Source: Erwinia rhapontici (GTDB lineage: Bacteria; Pseudomonadota; Gammaproteobacteria; Enterobacterales; Enterobacteriaceae). From it: 64,000 bases of DNA. This document shows positions 17,457 to 26,260 of the stretch, piece by piece (position 1 is the stretch's first letter; each line of letters starts with the position of its first letter). The position numbers and the translations under genes were made by a program. The notes below the pieces were generated by a model. The model worked only from the letters and a program-made list of their open reading frames with translations. It did not search any database and had not been told where the DNA came from. The DNA lies in contig NZ_VRKO01000013.1 of the NCBI RefSeq assembly GCF_012271765.1, forward strand, positions 359,960 through 423,959, in the 5' to 3' direction.

Positions 17457-17660
17457 ATTAACCTTCCCCCTTCTCCTTACGTAAACCCGTAACTGATTAA
17501 TTTATATTGTTTTTATATTTTCTGCGTTGCATGGCGTTACATTCCATTTTCCCGGCGCAGGCCGCAAAATATCCCCCTCCTCTGGCTTGTTATCGCTCCC
17601 TGACTTCACTTATTATTGACCCTGTCAGTATGAAAAACATTCATATCAGGGAGAAAAAGA

Positions 17661-18029
17661 ATGGATACTCGTGTAGGAAAACTGGAAGGACATGTCGGTA
17701 ATTTACAGAAGGATGTTGGCTTGCTACAGCAAGATGTTGGTCTGTTAAAGCACGATGTCAGCCGTCTTAAAGACGATGTGCACATCCTGAAAGGGGATGT
17801 CAGTAAACTCAAGGAGGATGTGGGCACGCTGAAAATCGATGTGGCGGTAATTAAGTCCAACTATGCCACCAGGGAGGATATTATGCGGCTTGATAAAAAG
17901 ATCGACCTTAAAATGGAAAGTCTGCGTACCGAACTGCATCAGTCACTGGCACTGCAAACTAAGTGGTTTGCCTCCTCGCAGCTTGGGTTGCTTGCCCTGG
18001 GCCTTGGGCTGGCAAAACTGCTGTTTTAA
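17661..18029 (+). CDS. heptad-repeat coiled-coil protein with C-terminal membrane anchor
   Basis: A 122-residue protein. Residues 14-62 are seven near-perfect seven-residue units of the form LxxDVxx (LQKDVGL, LQQDVGL, LKHDVSR, LKDDVHI, LKGDVSK, LKEDVGT, LKIDVAV), a regular left-handed coiled coil. A linker with TREDIMRLDKKID follows, then a short hydrophobic C-terminal helix (LGLLALGLGLAKLLF) that should anchor it in the membrane. The layout recalls DUF1640 and Borrelia Bdr proteins, but no firm family was recognised. GGGAG lies eight bases before the ATG. The gene stands alone. Confidence 0.65.
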   Translation: MDTRVGKLEGHVGNLQKDVGLLQQDVGLLKHDVSRLKDDVHILKGDVSKLKEDVGTLKIDVAVIKSNYATREDIMRLDKKIDLKMESLRTELHQSLALQTKWFASSQLGLLALGLGLAKLLF

Positions 18030-18170
18030 TTCTTCATTGCTCATCATTTATCTGCGTACTTGCCTCTGTGTACTAAACACTCCTGAATTTAAGCTTATAG
18101 ACGTCTGGACATGTAGCCATCAATTTATGTAGCATGCAGAGATTAGAAAATTCTGAATGGGAACAGGCCA

Positions 18171-19073
18171 ATGACGCAGCATATAAAGATTCTGGACGGA
18201 GGAATGGGGCGTGAACTGGCCCGGGTGGGCGCACCATTCCGTCAACCTGAATGGTCGGCACTGGCCCTGTATGAAGCCCCTGAGCGCGTGCGCGAAGTGC
18301 ACGACAGCTATATTGCTGCCGGGGCAGGCACCATCACCACCAACAGCTATGCGGTTGTTCCTTTCCATATTGGTGACGAACGCTTTGCCGCTGATGCTCA
18401 GCGCCTGGCCACCCTGGCAGGGCAACTGGCCCGTCAGGCCGCCGATGCCGCAGTGCATCCGGTACAGGTTGCTGGCAGCTTACCTCCGGCCCTGGGATCC
18501 TACCGTCCCGATCTGTTTAACGCGCCACTTGCGCTGGAGATCCATCGCGTGCTGGTCAACGCCCAGGCACCTTATGTGGATATCTGGCTGGGTGAAACCA
18601 TCAGTTCGATTGCCGAAGCCGAGGCTATTCACGAAGCGATATCCGGTCAGCCCCAGCCTTTATGGCTGTCATTCAGTCTGCACGACGATCCTGACCAGCC
18701 GCAGGCCGACAGTACATTGCGTTCAGGGGAAAGCGTCTCCGCCGCCGTCACCCGAGCGGTCGAGCTGGGGGCGGCCAACGTCCTGTTTAACTGTAGCCAC
18801 CCGGAAGTGATGATTTCTGCTGTACAGCAGGCGGCGGCGACCCTGAAACGCCTTGGCTCCCCGGCGGGTATTGGCGTTTATGCCAATGCGTTTGAGCACG
18901 GCAGCAACGGTGGCGGGGCGAACGAAGGTCTGAGTGGTTTACGTAAAGACACTCACCCGGAAGGCTATCTGCACTGGGCACAGGAGTGGGTGGGCGCGGG
19001 TGCTACGCTGGTGGGGGGCTGCTGCGGGATTGGCCCTGAACATATTCAGCGTCTGGCCTCTGCGCTGAAGTAA
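18171..19073 (+). CDS. homocysteine S-methyltransferase family protein
   Basis: A 300-residue zinc methyltransferase of the MmuM/BHMT type, which moves a methyl group from S-methylmethionine, SAM or a betaine to a thiol such as homocysteine. The N-terminal LDGGMGRELAR, the first zinc cysteine in LFNCSHPEVM and the final pair in VGGCCGIGPEHI are all present, so it should be active. It directly precedes a Dpp-type ABC importer in the same orientation with a 62-base gap, suggesting that the imported compound is its methyl donor or acceptor. Confidence 0.85.
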   Translation: MTQHIKILDGGMGRELARVGAPFRQPEWSALALYEAPERVREVHDSYIAAGAGTITTNSYAVVPFHIGDERFAADAQRLATLAGQLARQAADAAVHPVQVAGSLPPALGSYRPDLFNAPLALEIHRVLVNAQAPYVDIWLGETISSIAEAEAIHEAISGQPQPLWLSFSLHDDPDQPQADSTLRSGESVSAAVTRAVELGAANVLFNCSHPEVMISAVQQAAATLKRLGSPAGIGVYANAFEHGSNGGGANEGLSGLRKDTHPEGYLHWAQEWVGAGATLVGGCCGIGPEHIQRLASALK

Positions 19074-19135
19074 ATACGCTATTCTTTACCGCTTCGGCGG
19101 AAAAAAATAATAAAAAACCAGGAAAAAACAACATC

Positions 19136-20680
19136 ATGAATCGTCGCGACTTTATTAAAACTACCGGTGCGCTCTCCGTTGCGGCGGCCTGTTCTGGTCT
19201 GCCATTACAATCGCTGTGGGCGGCTGAAGCCGCACCGGCCACCCCCAAAAAAGGGGGGCATCTGATCGTCGGTATGGATAACGCTTCCAGCACTGACCGC
19301 ATCGATCCGGCATTCTGGTTTGAATCCTATATGTATTTTGTCGGTTCACAGCTGTTTAACTGCCTGGCCGAAGTGGATGAGCAGGGCAAAATCATCCCTT
19401 CACTGGCGGAAAGCTGGGAAACCCACGATGGCAGCAAAACCTGGGTGTTGAATATCCGTAAAGGGGTCCAGTTCCACGATGGCCGCACGCTGACGGCGAA
19501 AGACGTGGTCTATTCACTGAATCATCACCGTGATGAGAAATCGAGCTCATCGGTCAAAGGCTATCTGGAGCCGGTCGTCTCGTTGGAGGCTACCTCACCT
19601 GACCAGGTGACCATCAAGCTGAAAGAACCCAATGTGGAGTTTATTGCGCTGCTGAGCGATGTCCATTTTGCCATCACCGCAGAAAACGAGAACTTTGATA
19701 AAGGCATCGGGACGGGCGCGTTCATCCTGGAAAGCTTTAAGCCTGGCGTGCGTACGCTGGTGAAGCGTAATCCAAACCACTGGAACCCGGCGCGCGGTCA
19801 CGTTGACTCCGTTGAAACACTGGCAATGAATGACTCCACGGCACGAGTGGCGGCCCTTGCCAGCGGTTCTGCGCACATCATCAACCGTGTGAATCCGCGC
19901 ATTGTTGATCGCCTGAAAAACATGCCGACTATTCAGCTGCTGCGCTCACGCGACAGCCAGATTTTCACTTTCCCGGGCCTGGCGACTGCCGCTCCCTTTA
20001 ACACCCTGGATGGCCGCCTGGCGCTGAAATACGCCATCGACCGCGAACAGATCATTAAAACCGTGCTGGGTGGCTACGGTACTGTTGCGAACGATAACCC
20101 GATTTTCCCGTCCAGCCCGTACTTTGCTAAAGACATTCCGCAGCGTCCGTATGACCCGGAAAAGGCGAAATATCACTGGCAGAAAAGTGGCTTCAGCGGT
20201 CCGCTGGTGTTGTCGGTGGCTGAAGCTGGTTTCCCGGGTGCGGTCGATGCTGGCCAGCTGTATCAGAACTCGGCTGAACGTGCTGGCATTCCGCTGAAAG
20301 TGGAACGCGTGCCGGACGATGCCTTCTGGGATAACGTCTGGATGAAGAAACCTTTTGTTTCGTCCAACTGGTCGCTGCGTCCGACGGCCGATGCGCTGCT
20401 GTCGCTGGTGTTCACCAGCAATGCCCCGTGGAACGAGTCGCAATGGAAAGAGCCCGCGTTTGACCAGTTAGTCACTGCTGCACGTGGTGAGCAAGATGAG
20501 CAGAAGCGCCGTCAGATCTATCATGACATTCAGGTGATGCTGGTGGAGAAGGGCAGTGAAATTATCCCTCTGTACGCCGATGCGCTTGATGCATCCAGTA
20601 TCAAAGTGAAGGGCTTTGTTGCTATCCCTGGTTTTACCATGAGCGGTAACCGTGCCGCTGAAAAAGTGTGGTTTGCATAA
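19136..20680 (+). CDS. ABC importer substrate-binding protein (family 5, Tat-exported)
   Basis: A 514-residue periplasmic binding protein of the peptide/nickel/opine class (SBP family 5). The N-terminus is a Tat signal (MNRRDFIKTTGALSVAAA), unusual because most relatives use Sec. The mature part shows the class features: LAESWETHDGSKTWVLNIRK, VQFHDGRTLTAKDVVYSL and a C-terminal EIIPLYADA. Substrate is unknown; the methyltransferase upstream suggests a sulfonium, betaine or modified peptide. Confidence 0.85.
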   Translation: MNRRDFIKTTGALSVAAACSGLPLQSLWAAEAAPATPKKGGHLIVGMDNASSTDRIDPAFWFESYMYFVGSQLFNCLAEVDEQGKIIPSLAESWETHDGSKTWVLNIRKGVQFHDGRTLTAKDVVYSLNHHRDEKSSSSVKGYLEPVVSLEATSPDQVTIKLKEPNVEFIALLSDVHFAITAENENFDKGIGTGAFILESFKPGVRTLVKRNPNHWNPARGHVDSVETLAMNDSTARVAALASGSAHIINRVNPRIVDRLKNMPTIQLLRSRDSQIFTFPGLATAAPFNTLDGRLALKYAIDREQIIKTVLGGYGTVANDNPIFPSSPYFAKDIPQRPYDPEKAKYHWQKSGFSGPLVLSVAEAGFPGAVDAGQLYQNSAERAGIPLKVERVPDDAFWDNVWMKKPFVSSNWSLRPTADALLSLVFTSNAPWNESQWKEPAFDQLVTAARGEQDEQKRRQIYHDIQVMLVEKGSEIIPLYADALDASSIKVKGFVAIPGFTMSGNRAAEKVWFA

Positions 20681-20686
20681 CAGCGA

Positions 20687-21676
20687 ATGAGTCATTTTAG
20701 TGAACGTCGGGGGAAGGGTCACTTTCCCCTGTTAAAACTGACGGCCCTGCGTTTGCTGGCCGGTGTGGTGATGCTGCTGGTGGTATCGATACTGATTTTT
20801 GCTGGCATCCAGTTGCTGCCGGGCAGTGCCGCCACGGCGATCCTCGGTCAAACGGCCACGCCACAGGCGGTGGCCGCACTCAATCAACAGCTGGGGCTGG
20901 ATCAGCCTGCGCTGGGCCGCTATCTGGCCTGGTTGGGCGGCGTGCTGCACGGCGATTTTGGTCACAGCTTTACCAGCCGTGAAGCGATCGCCCCGGTGCT
21001 GCTTGATCGTCTGGCCAATACCCTGTCGCTGGCCTTTTTCACCGCCATTGTCGCGGTGCCACTGGCACTGACGATTGGCTTTATCTCCGCGCGCTACCAG
21101 GGAAGCTGGATCGATCGGCTGCTGAATCTGTTTACTCGCGCTGCCGTTTCGCTGCCGGAATTTTTCTCCGGCTATCTGCTGATCCTGATCTTCTCTATCA
21201 CCCTGTTCTGGTTGCCGAGTAACAGCAGTATTGCTGACGATATGCCGCTGGGCGATCGCCTGCTGGCCATTGCTTTGCCGTGTATGACGCTGATCTTCGC
21301 CATTCTCGGGCATATGAGCAACATGACGCGTGCTGCGCTGGTCAGTGCGCAGAATGCCGCGTATGTCGATACCGCCCTGATGAAAGGGTTATCGCCCTCC
21401 GCCATTCTGTTCCGTCATGTGTTACCGAACGCCTGGGGGCCCATCATTAACGTGATTGTGCTGAACCTGGCCTGGCTGATGGTCGGTGTGGTCATTGTTG
21501 AAAACGTCTTCGTTTACCCTGGTCTCGGCCAGTACATGGTGGACAGTATCAGTAAGCGTGATATCCCGGTTATCCAGGACTGTGCACTGCTGCTGGCGGG
21601 TATTTATATCCTGCTGAATCTGCTGGCCGATGTTGTCGCCCTGCTGGCAAACCCGCGCCTGCGCCACAGTCGCTAA
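20687..21676 (+). CDS. ABC importer permease 1 (DppB-like)
   Basis: A 329-residue inner-membrane permease with six predicted helices and the GILLPGS-like N-terminal LLPGSAATAILGQ motif of DppB/OppB proteins. The EAA loop that contacts the ATPase is around AYVDTALMKGLSPSAILFRH. It starts six bases after the binding-protein stop and pairs with the permease downstream. Confidence 0.88.
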   Translation: MSHFSERRGKGHFPLLKLTALRLLAGVVMLLVVSILIFAGIQLLPGSAATAILGQTATPQAVAALNQQLGLDQPALGRYLAWLGGVLHGDFGHSFTSREAIAPVLLDRLANTLSLAFFTAIVAVPLALTIGFISARYQGSWIDRLLNLFTRAAVSLPEFFSGYLLILIFSITLFWLPSNSSIADDMPLGDRLLAIALPCMTLIFAILGHMSNMTRAALVSAQNAAYVDTALMKGLSPSAILFRHVLPNAWGPIINVIVLNLAWLMVGVVIVENVFVYPGLGQYMVDSISKRDIPVIQDCALLLAGIYILLNLLADVVALLANPRLRHSR

Positions 21677-21740
21677 CGAATAGTCATGCTATACACCCTG
21701 ACAGCACTGATTGAGGCTGGCAGGGTTTTACAAGGAACTG

Positions 21741-22556
21741 ATGTGGATGTTTAGGCTGAAACTTGCTGTGTTGCCCGGTGCCATCGGGCTGGTGTTGTTC
21801 GTACTGGTGGCACTTCTGGCTCCGTGGCTGGCACCGTATGCACCCGGCGACGTGGTGGGCAGCGCCTGGAGTGGCGTGACGCCGGAAAACTGGCTGGGCA
21901 CCGATAACCTCGGGCGCGATCTTCTCTCTCGTCTGATCTGGGGTACCCGTACTTCACTGAGCGTCAGCGCGGTGGCTACGCTGCTGGCCTTTGCCATCGG
22001 CACCTTCCTCGGTTTTATTGCGGGCTATTACCGTGGCTGGGTCGATCAGGTGATCTCGCGCGTTAATGATATTTTGATGGCGATCCCAACGCTGATTTTA
22101 GCCCTGGTTGTGCTGGCGATGCTGCCAAAAACCATTCCGGTGATCGTGGCGGTGCTGGGCATCCTCGAATCAACCCGTGTGCTGCGCGTATCACGTTCGC
22201 TGGCGCTGGATATCGCGGCACAGGAATTTATTGAAGTCGCCCGTTTGCGCGGCGAACGGCTGGGCTGGGTATTGTGGCGTGAGATCCTGCCCAATGCCTT
22301 TACCACGCTGATTGCGGAATTTGCCCTGCGCTTTATCTTCATTCTTTTATTCCTGTCGGCACTCTCTTTCCTGGGCTTAGGGATCCAGCCGCCAACCGCC
22401 GACTGGGGTGGCCTGGCGCGTGATAATAAAGATGGCATCCTGTTTGGCGTCTGGGCGGCACTGATCCCCGGCGCGGCAATTGCCCTGCTGGCACTGGCAT
22501 TAAACAGTGTTGCTGACTGGCTGTTAAGCCAGCATAGCCGTAGCTGGCAGGAGTAG
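21741..22556 (+). CDS. ABC importer permease 2 (DppC-like)
   Basis: A 271-residue permease of the DppC/OppC class, with the conserved WLGTDNLGRDLLSRLIWGTR segment near residue 50 and an EAA loop around EFIEVARLRGERLGWVLWRE. The ATG at 21741 is supported by AAGGA at 21732-21736; the frame is open back to a TTG at 21711. It ends three bases before the ATPase gene. Confidence 0.88.
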   Translation: MWMFRLKLAVLPGAIGLVLFVLVALLAPWLAPYAPGDVVGSAWSGVTPENWLGTDNLGRDLLSRLIWGTRTSLSVSAVATLLAFAIGTFLGFIAGYYRGWVDQVISRVNDILMAIPTLILALVVLAMLPKTIPVIVAVLGILESTRVLRVSRSLALDIAAQEFIEVARLRGERLGWVLWREILPNAFTTLIAEFALRFIFILLFLSALSFLGLGIQPPTADWGGLARDNKDGILFGVWAALIPGAAIALLALALNSVADWLLSQHSRSWQE

Positions 22557-22559
22557 AAG

Positions 22560-24152
22560 ATGAGTGAACAACCGCTGTTAAGCGTGAATAAACTGCGGGT
22601 GACCGCGGGAGATGCCGTCCTGGTTGACGATATCTCCTTTACCCTGCGCAAAGGAGAAGTGCTGGGATTAATTGGTGAATCAGGTGCCGGGAAATCGACC
22701 ATCGGCCAGGCCGTTTTGGGGCATTTTCGCCACGGAATGACCCTGAGCGGTGGGCGAATCCAGTTTGCCGGGCAGGAACTGACCGCACTATCGGAACGCC
22801 AGTGGCGCAAAGTCCGCGGGGTGAAAATTGCCTACGTGGCGCAGTCGGCCAGCGCCGCTTTCAACCCGGCGAAGAAAATCGGTGAACAGGTGATTGAAAG
22901 CACGCTTCGTCACCGGGTGATGAACCGACAGGCTGCCATTCGCCGCGCGATTGAGATCTTCGCCCAGCTACAACTGCCGCAGCCGGAGGTGTTTTTCCAC
23001 CGTTACCCGCATCAGGTGTCCGGTGGGCAGCTTCAGCGGGCGATGATTGCGATGGCGATCTGCGCCGGGCCGGAACTGATTGTGTTTGATGAGCCGACCA
23101 CGGCGCTGGACGTGACCACTCAGCTGGAAGTGCTCAAGGCGATTCAGCAGGTTATTCGTCAGACCGGCGTTGCGGCACTATATATCAGCCACGATCTGGC
23201 GGTGGTTGCCCAGCTCAGCCAGCGCATTATGGTCCTGCGCCACGGCCGTGAAGTGGAAAGCGGTGAGACGGTCTCGCTGCTGACGCAGCCCGCTCAGGAC
23301 TACACCCGCGACCTGTTGCACAGTCACGGTGAACCGCATCAGCCGCGCAGCGCGACATTGCCGCTGTTGAGCCTGCGCGATATCAGCATTGGCTATCATG
23401 GCGACCCGGTACTGCACGCGGTCTCGCTCACGGTCGGACGGGGACGCACGCTGGCGCTGATCGGCGAATCCGGCGCGGGTAAATCAACCCTCGGCCGGGC
23501 AGTATGTGGCCTGGTGGCACCGTCAGAAGGGGACATCACCTTTAACGGTCAGCGGCTGCCCCCACAGCTACGCCAGCGCTCGCGTCAGCAGATGCAAACC
23601 ATCCAGATGATTCACCAGCATCCCGATACGGCGCTTAACCCCCGTCTGACGATTGGTCTGCAAATTGAACGTGCCATGGTCTGTCTGACGTCGCTGACGG
23701 CACAGCAGCGACAGGCCCGGGTGGGGGAACTGCTGGAGAAAGTTGGCCTGTCGCCACTGCTGGCCGCGCGCTACCCCCATTCGCTGTCCGGCGGGCAGAA
23801 GCAGCGTGTTTGCATCGCACGGGCGCTGGCGGTAGAGCCGGAGCTGATTGTCTGTGACGAACCCACCTCGGCGCTCGATCCGCTGGTGGGACGTGAGGTA
23901 CTGGCGCTGTTGAAAAAACTGCAACAGGAAACCGGCGTTTCACTGCTGTTTATCACCCACGACCTGCATGTGGTCAGAGCCGTAGCCGATGAAGTCATGG
24001 TGTTACGTTATGGCAGCGTGGTGCGCCAGGGACGTCTGGAGCAGGTATTCACCGCACCGCTGGATGATTATACCGCGCAGTTGCTGCGGGCAGTGCCGGA
24101 AATGCGCCCCGGCTGGCTGGAGGAAGCCAGCGTGCCTGTAACCCAAATGTAA
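22560..24152 (+). CDS. ABC importer ATPase, fused double domain (DppDF-like)
   Basis: A 530-residue protein with two complete nucleotide-binding domains. Each has a Walker A (GESGAGKS, twice), a signature (VSGGQLQR and LSGGQKQR) and a Walker B (LIVFDEPTTALD and LIVCDEPTSALD). The fusion replaces separate D and F subunits, as in GsiA or YejF. AGGAG before the ATG overlaps the end of the permease gene, so the importer genes form one transcription unit. Confidence 0.9.
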   Translation: MSEQPLLSVNKLRVTAGDAVLVDDISFTLRKGEVLGLIGESGAGKSTIGQAVLGHFRHGMTLSGGRIQFAGQELTALSERQWRKVRGVKIAYVAQSASAAFNPAKKIGEQVIESTLRHRVMNRQAAIRRAIEIFAQLQLPQPEVFFHRYPHQVSGGQLQRAMIAMAICAGPELIVFDEPTTALDVTTQLEVLKAIQQVIRQTGVAALYISHDLAVVAQLSQRIMVLRHGREVESGETVSLLTQPAQDYTRDLLHSHGEPHQPRSATLPLLSLRDISIGYHGDPVLHAVSLTVGRGRTLALIGESGAGKSTLGRAVCGLVAPSEGDITFNGQRLPPQLRQRSRQQMQTIQMIHQHPDTALNPRLTIGLQIERAMVCLTSLTAQQRQARVGELLEKVGLSPLLAARYPHSLSGGQKQRVCIARALAVEPELIVCDEPTSALDPLVGREVLALLKKLQQETGVSLLFITHDLHVVRAVADEVMVLRYGSVVRQGRLEQVFTAPLDDYTAQLLRAVPEMRPGWLEEASVPVTQM

Positions 24153-24181
24153 AAATAAAATGTAAACCAACGGTAAATGAA

Positions 24182-24209
24182 TAAAGTTACGCCGCTGGTT
24201 TACCGATAA
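24182..24209 (+). promoter_or_regulatory. sigma-28 (FliA) type promoter of the chemoreceptor gene
   Basis: TAAA at 24182-24185 and ACCGATAA at 24202-24209 resemble the flagellar consensus TAAA-N15-GCCGATAA, with a spacer of 16 and one mismatch. The match lies about 60 bases before the chemoreceptor ATG, which fits a motility-regulon gene. Confidence 0.65.
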
Positions 24210-24270
24210 CCCTGTGCTGATGGACGACAAAGATCGTCCAATTTATCTGTAAACACACCGGGGATATCGC

Positions 24271-25926
24271 ATGACCATAACTAAACGGCTGTTCTTGATT
24301 TTCACCTTACTGGCGCTGTCGTTGATCGCGCTGTCGGCATATTCCCTTTCAGCGATAAGCGGCTTCCAGTCCCGTTTTGAATTTGTACAGGTTAACGCCA
24401 TTCCCAGTATTAAAGACCTGGATAAAGCCATCAGCGCGGCCAGTGAATTGAGCCTGGCGCTGTATGAGCATCAAAGTGAGAACGACGACAGCAAGCAGCC
24501 CGCCATCGAAGCTAAAATTGACCAGATTGTCGGCCAACTGAAAACGCTGACCGACTACTACATGGCCAATGACATCTCCAGCGATCGCGACCGCACGATG
24601 ACCCAGGAAGCGCTGGGGACGATTACTGCGATCCAGGGATCGTTACCGGCGTTTTACAGTGTTTCACGTGCCCACGATGATGCGAAATCTCTGCCGTTAT
24701 TGCAGGGCGAAAACGGTGTGGGTGCCGTGGTACGTAAACTGTCCGAAGGCCTGAAAGCACAGATTCAGCTCAACATTGATATCGGTAACGATCTGCGCCG
24801 CGAAAACGCCGAGATTTACAGCAAGGTCTTCTGGGGCATGCTGATTTTTGCCGCTGCGGCGATCATTGTGCTGGGCCTGCTGGCGGTGAAAACCATCTTC
24901 AGCGTGCGTAACAGCCTGAACGGTCTTCAGAACCTGATGGTGTCGGTCAGCGAGACGTTGGATCTCAGCCAGCAGGCAGATGCGACGCGTAGCGATGAGA
25001 TTGGTAAAACGGCTGCAGCCTTTAACAGCCTGATGGCGCGTGTTTCCGGCGTGCTTGGCTCGGTGACCTCTTCCGCTCAGTCTGTCAGTTCTGCATCCAC
25101 CCAGATTGCTGCGGGTAACGAAGATCTTTCTGCGCGTACCGAAGAACAGGCTGCCTCACTGGAGCAAACCTCCGCCAGCATCAGCACCCTGAACGATACG
25201 GTCAAACAGAGCGCCGAAAATGCCCGTCAGGCCAGCTCTCTTGCCAGCACCGCTAACGATCTGTCAGTCCACAGTGGGAATGCCGTTGCTGCGATGGTCG
25301 GCACGATGGATAAAATCAAAATCAGCTCCAGTAAAATTTCTGACATCACCGGGCTGATTGAAGGCATTGCCTTCCAGACCAACATCCTGGCACTGAATGC
25401 GGCGGTAGAAGCGGCACGTGCCGGTGAGCAGGGGCGTGGTTTTGCCGTGGTGGCGAGCGAAGTACGTAACCTGGCCCAGCGTTCCTCAACCGCTGCCCGT
25501 GAGATTAAAGATCTGATTGTCACCTCCGCGCAGCTGGTGGAGAGTGGCGCAGTGCAGGCGGCCGATGTCGGTGAGAACATGGCTAAGGTGCAGGGGTCAA
25601 TTCGTCAGGTGGCGGATATTGTCGGTGAAATGGCTGCGGCGACCTCTGAGCAGAGCCAGGGCATCGAGCAGGTTCACCTGGCGATTGGTCAGATGGATAG
25701 CGTGACCCAGCAGAACGCCGCGCTGGTTGAAGAAGCGTCGGCGGCATCGCAGTCGTTGCAGGAGCAGGCATCGACCCTGAGCCAGCTGGTATCGGCATTC
25801 AGGTTGCAGGCCGATCGCCGTGTTCCGGTCGAAACTCATCAGAAGAAAGTACCGGCCATTGCGCCCGCCGCGCGTTTAGCGAAACCTGCGGCGGCAGCTG
25901 TGGATGATAACTGGAGTTCTTTCTAA
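24271..25926 (+). CDS. methyl-accepting chemotaxis protein
   Basis: A 551-residue transmembrane chemoreceptor: first membrane helix at about 8-28, a periplasmic four-helix-type ligand domain to about 188, a second helix (IFAAAAIIVLGLLAV), a HAMP linker, and the cytoplasmic signalling hairpin with the invariant tip IAFQTNILALNAAVEAARAG. It ends in DDNWSSF, a variant of the NWETF tether that recruits the methylation enzymes. GGGGA precedes the ATG. Ligand unknown; the neighbouring importer may carry the same compound (inference). Confidence 0.92.
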   Translation: MTITKRLFLIFTLLALSLIALSAYSLSAISGFQSRFEFVQVNAIPSIKDLDKAISAASELSLALYEHQSENDDSKQPAIEAKIDQIVGQLKTLTDYYMANDISSDRDRTMTQEALGTITAIQGSLPAFYSVSRAHDDAKSLPLLQGENGVGAVVRKLSEGLKAQIQLNIDIGNDLRRENAEIYSKVFWGMLIFAAAAIIVLGLLAVKTIFSVRNSLNGLQNLMVSVSETLDLSQQADATRSDEIGKTAAAFNSLMARVSGVLGSVTSSAQSVSSASTQIAAGNEDLSARTEEQAASLEQTSASISTLNDTVKQSAENARQASSLASTANDLSVHSGNAVAAMVGTMDKIKISSSKISDITGLIEGIAFQTNILALNAAVEAARAGEQGRGFAVVASEVRNLAQRSSTAAREIKDLIVTSAQLVESGAVQAADVGENMAKVQGSIRQVADIVGEMAAATSEQSQGIEQVHLAIGQMDSVTQQNAALVEEASAASQSLQEQASTLSQLVSAFRLQADRRVPVETHQKKVPAIAPAARLAKPAAAAVDDNWSSF

Positions 25927-25938
25927 GCGTTGATGGAA

Positions 25939-26253
25939 AGGGTCGGGCATGCCCGACCCCTACCGGGAGGCGGTATTTGTAGGATCGGGGATACCCGACC
26001 CCTACCGGGAGGCGGTATTTGTAGGATCGGGGATACCCGACCCTACCGGGAGGCGGTATTTGTAGGATCGGGGATACCCGACCCCTGGCGGGAGGCGGTA
26101 TTTGTAGGATCGGGGATATCCGACCCCTGGCGGGAGGCGGTATTTGTAGGATCGGGGATACCCGACCCCTGGCGGGAGGCGGTATTTGTAGGATCGGGTA
26201 TACCCGTCCCCTGGCGGGAGCCGGTATTTGTAGGGGCGAGGCACGCCTCGCCC
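25939..26253. repeat. array of 42-base palindromic tandem repeats
   Basis: About eight units, seven of them beginning AGGATCGGG or its relatives at 25981, 26023, 26064, 26106, 26148, 26190 and 26232; the period is 42 bases except one of 41. Each unit holds a palindrome such as GGTCGGGCATGCCCGACC, followed by GGGAGGCGGTATTTGT. The last unit switches to the GTAGGGGCGAGGCACGCCTC form also found in the repeat cluster at 33.6 kb. Repeats abut without spacers. The array lies between convergent genes, which fits a REP-like element. Confidence 0.85.
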
Positions 26254-26260
26254 TCTATTA

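Noticed and set aside
25939-26253. CRISPR-like regular repeats
   Set aside because: The units abut directly with no unique spacers and no cas genes are near.
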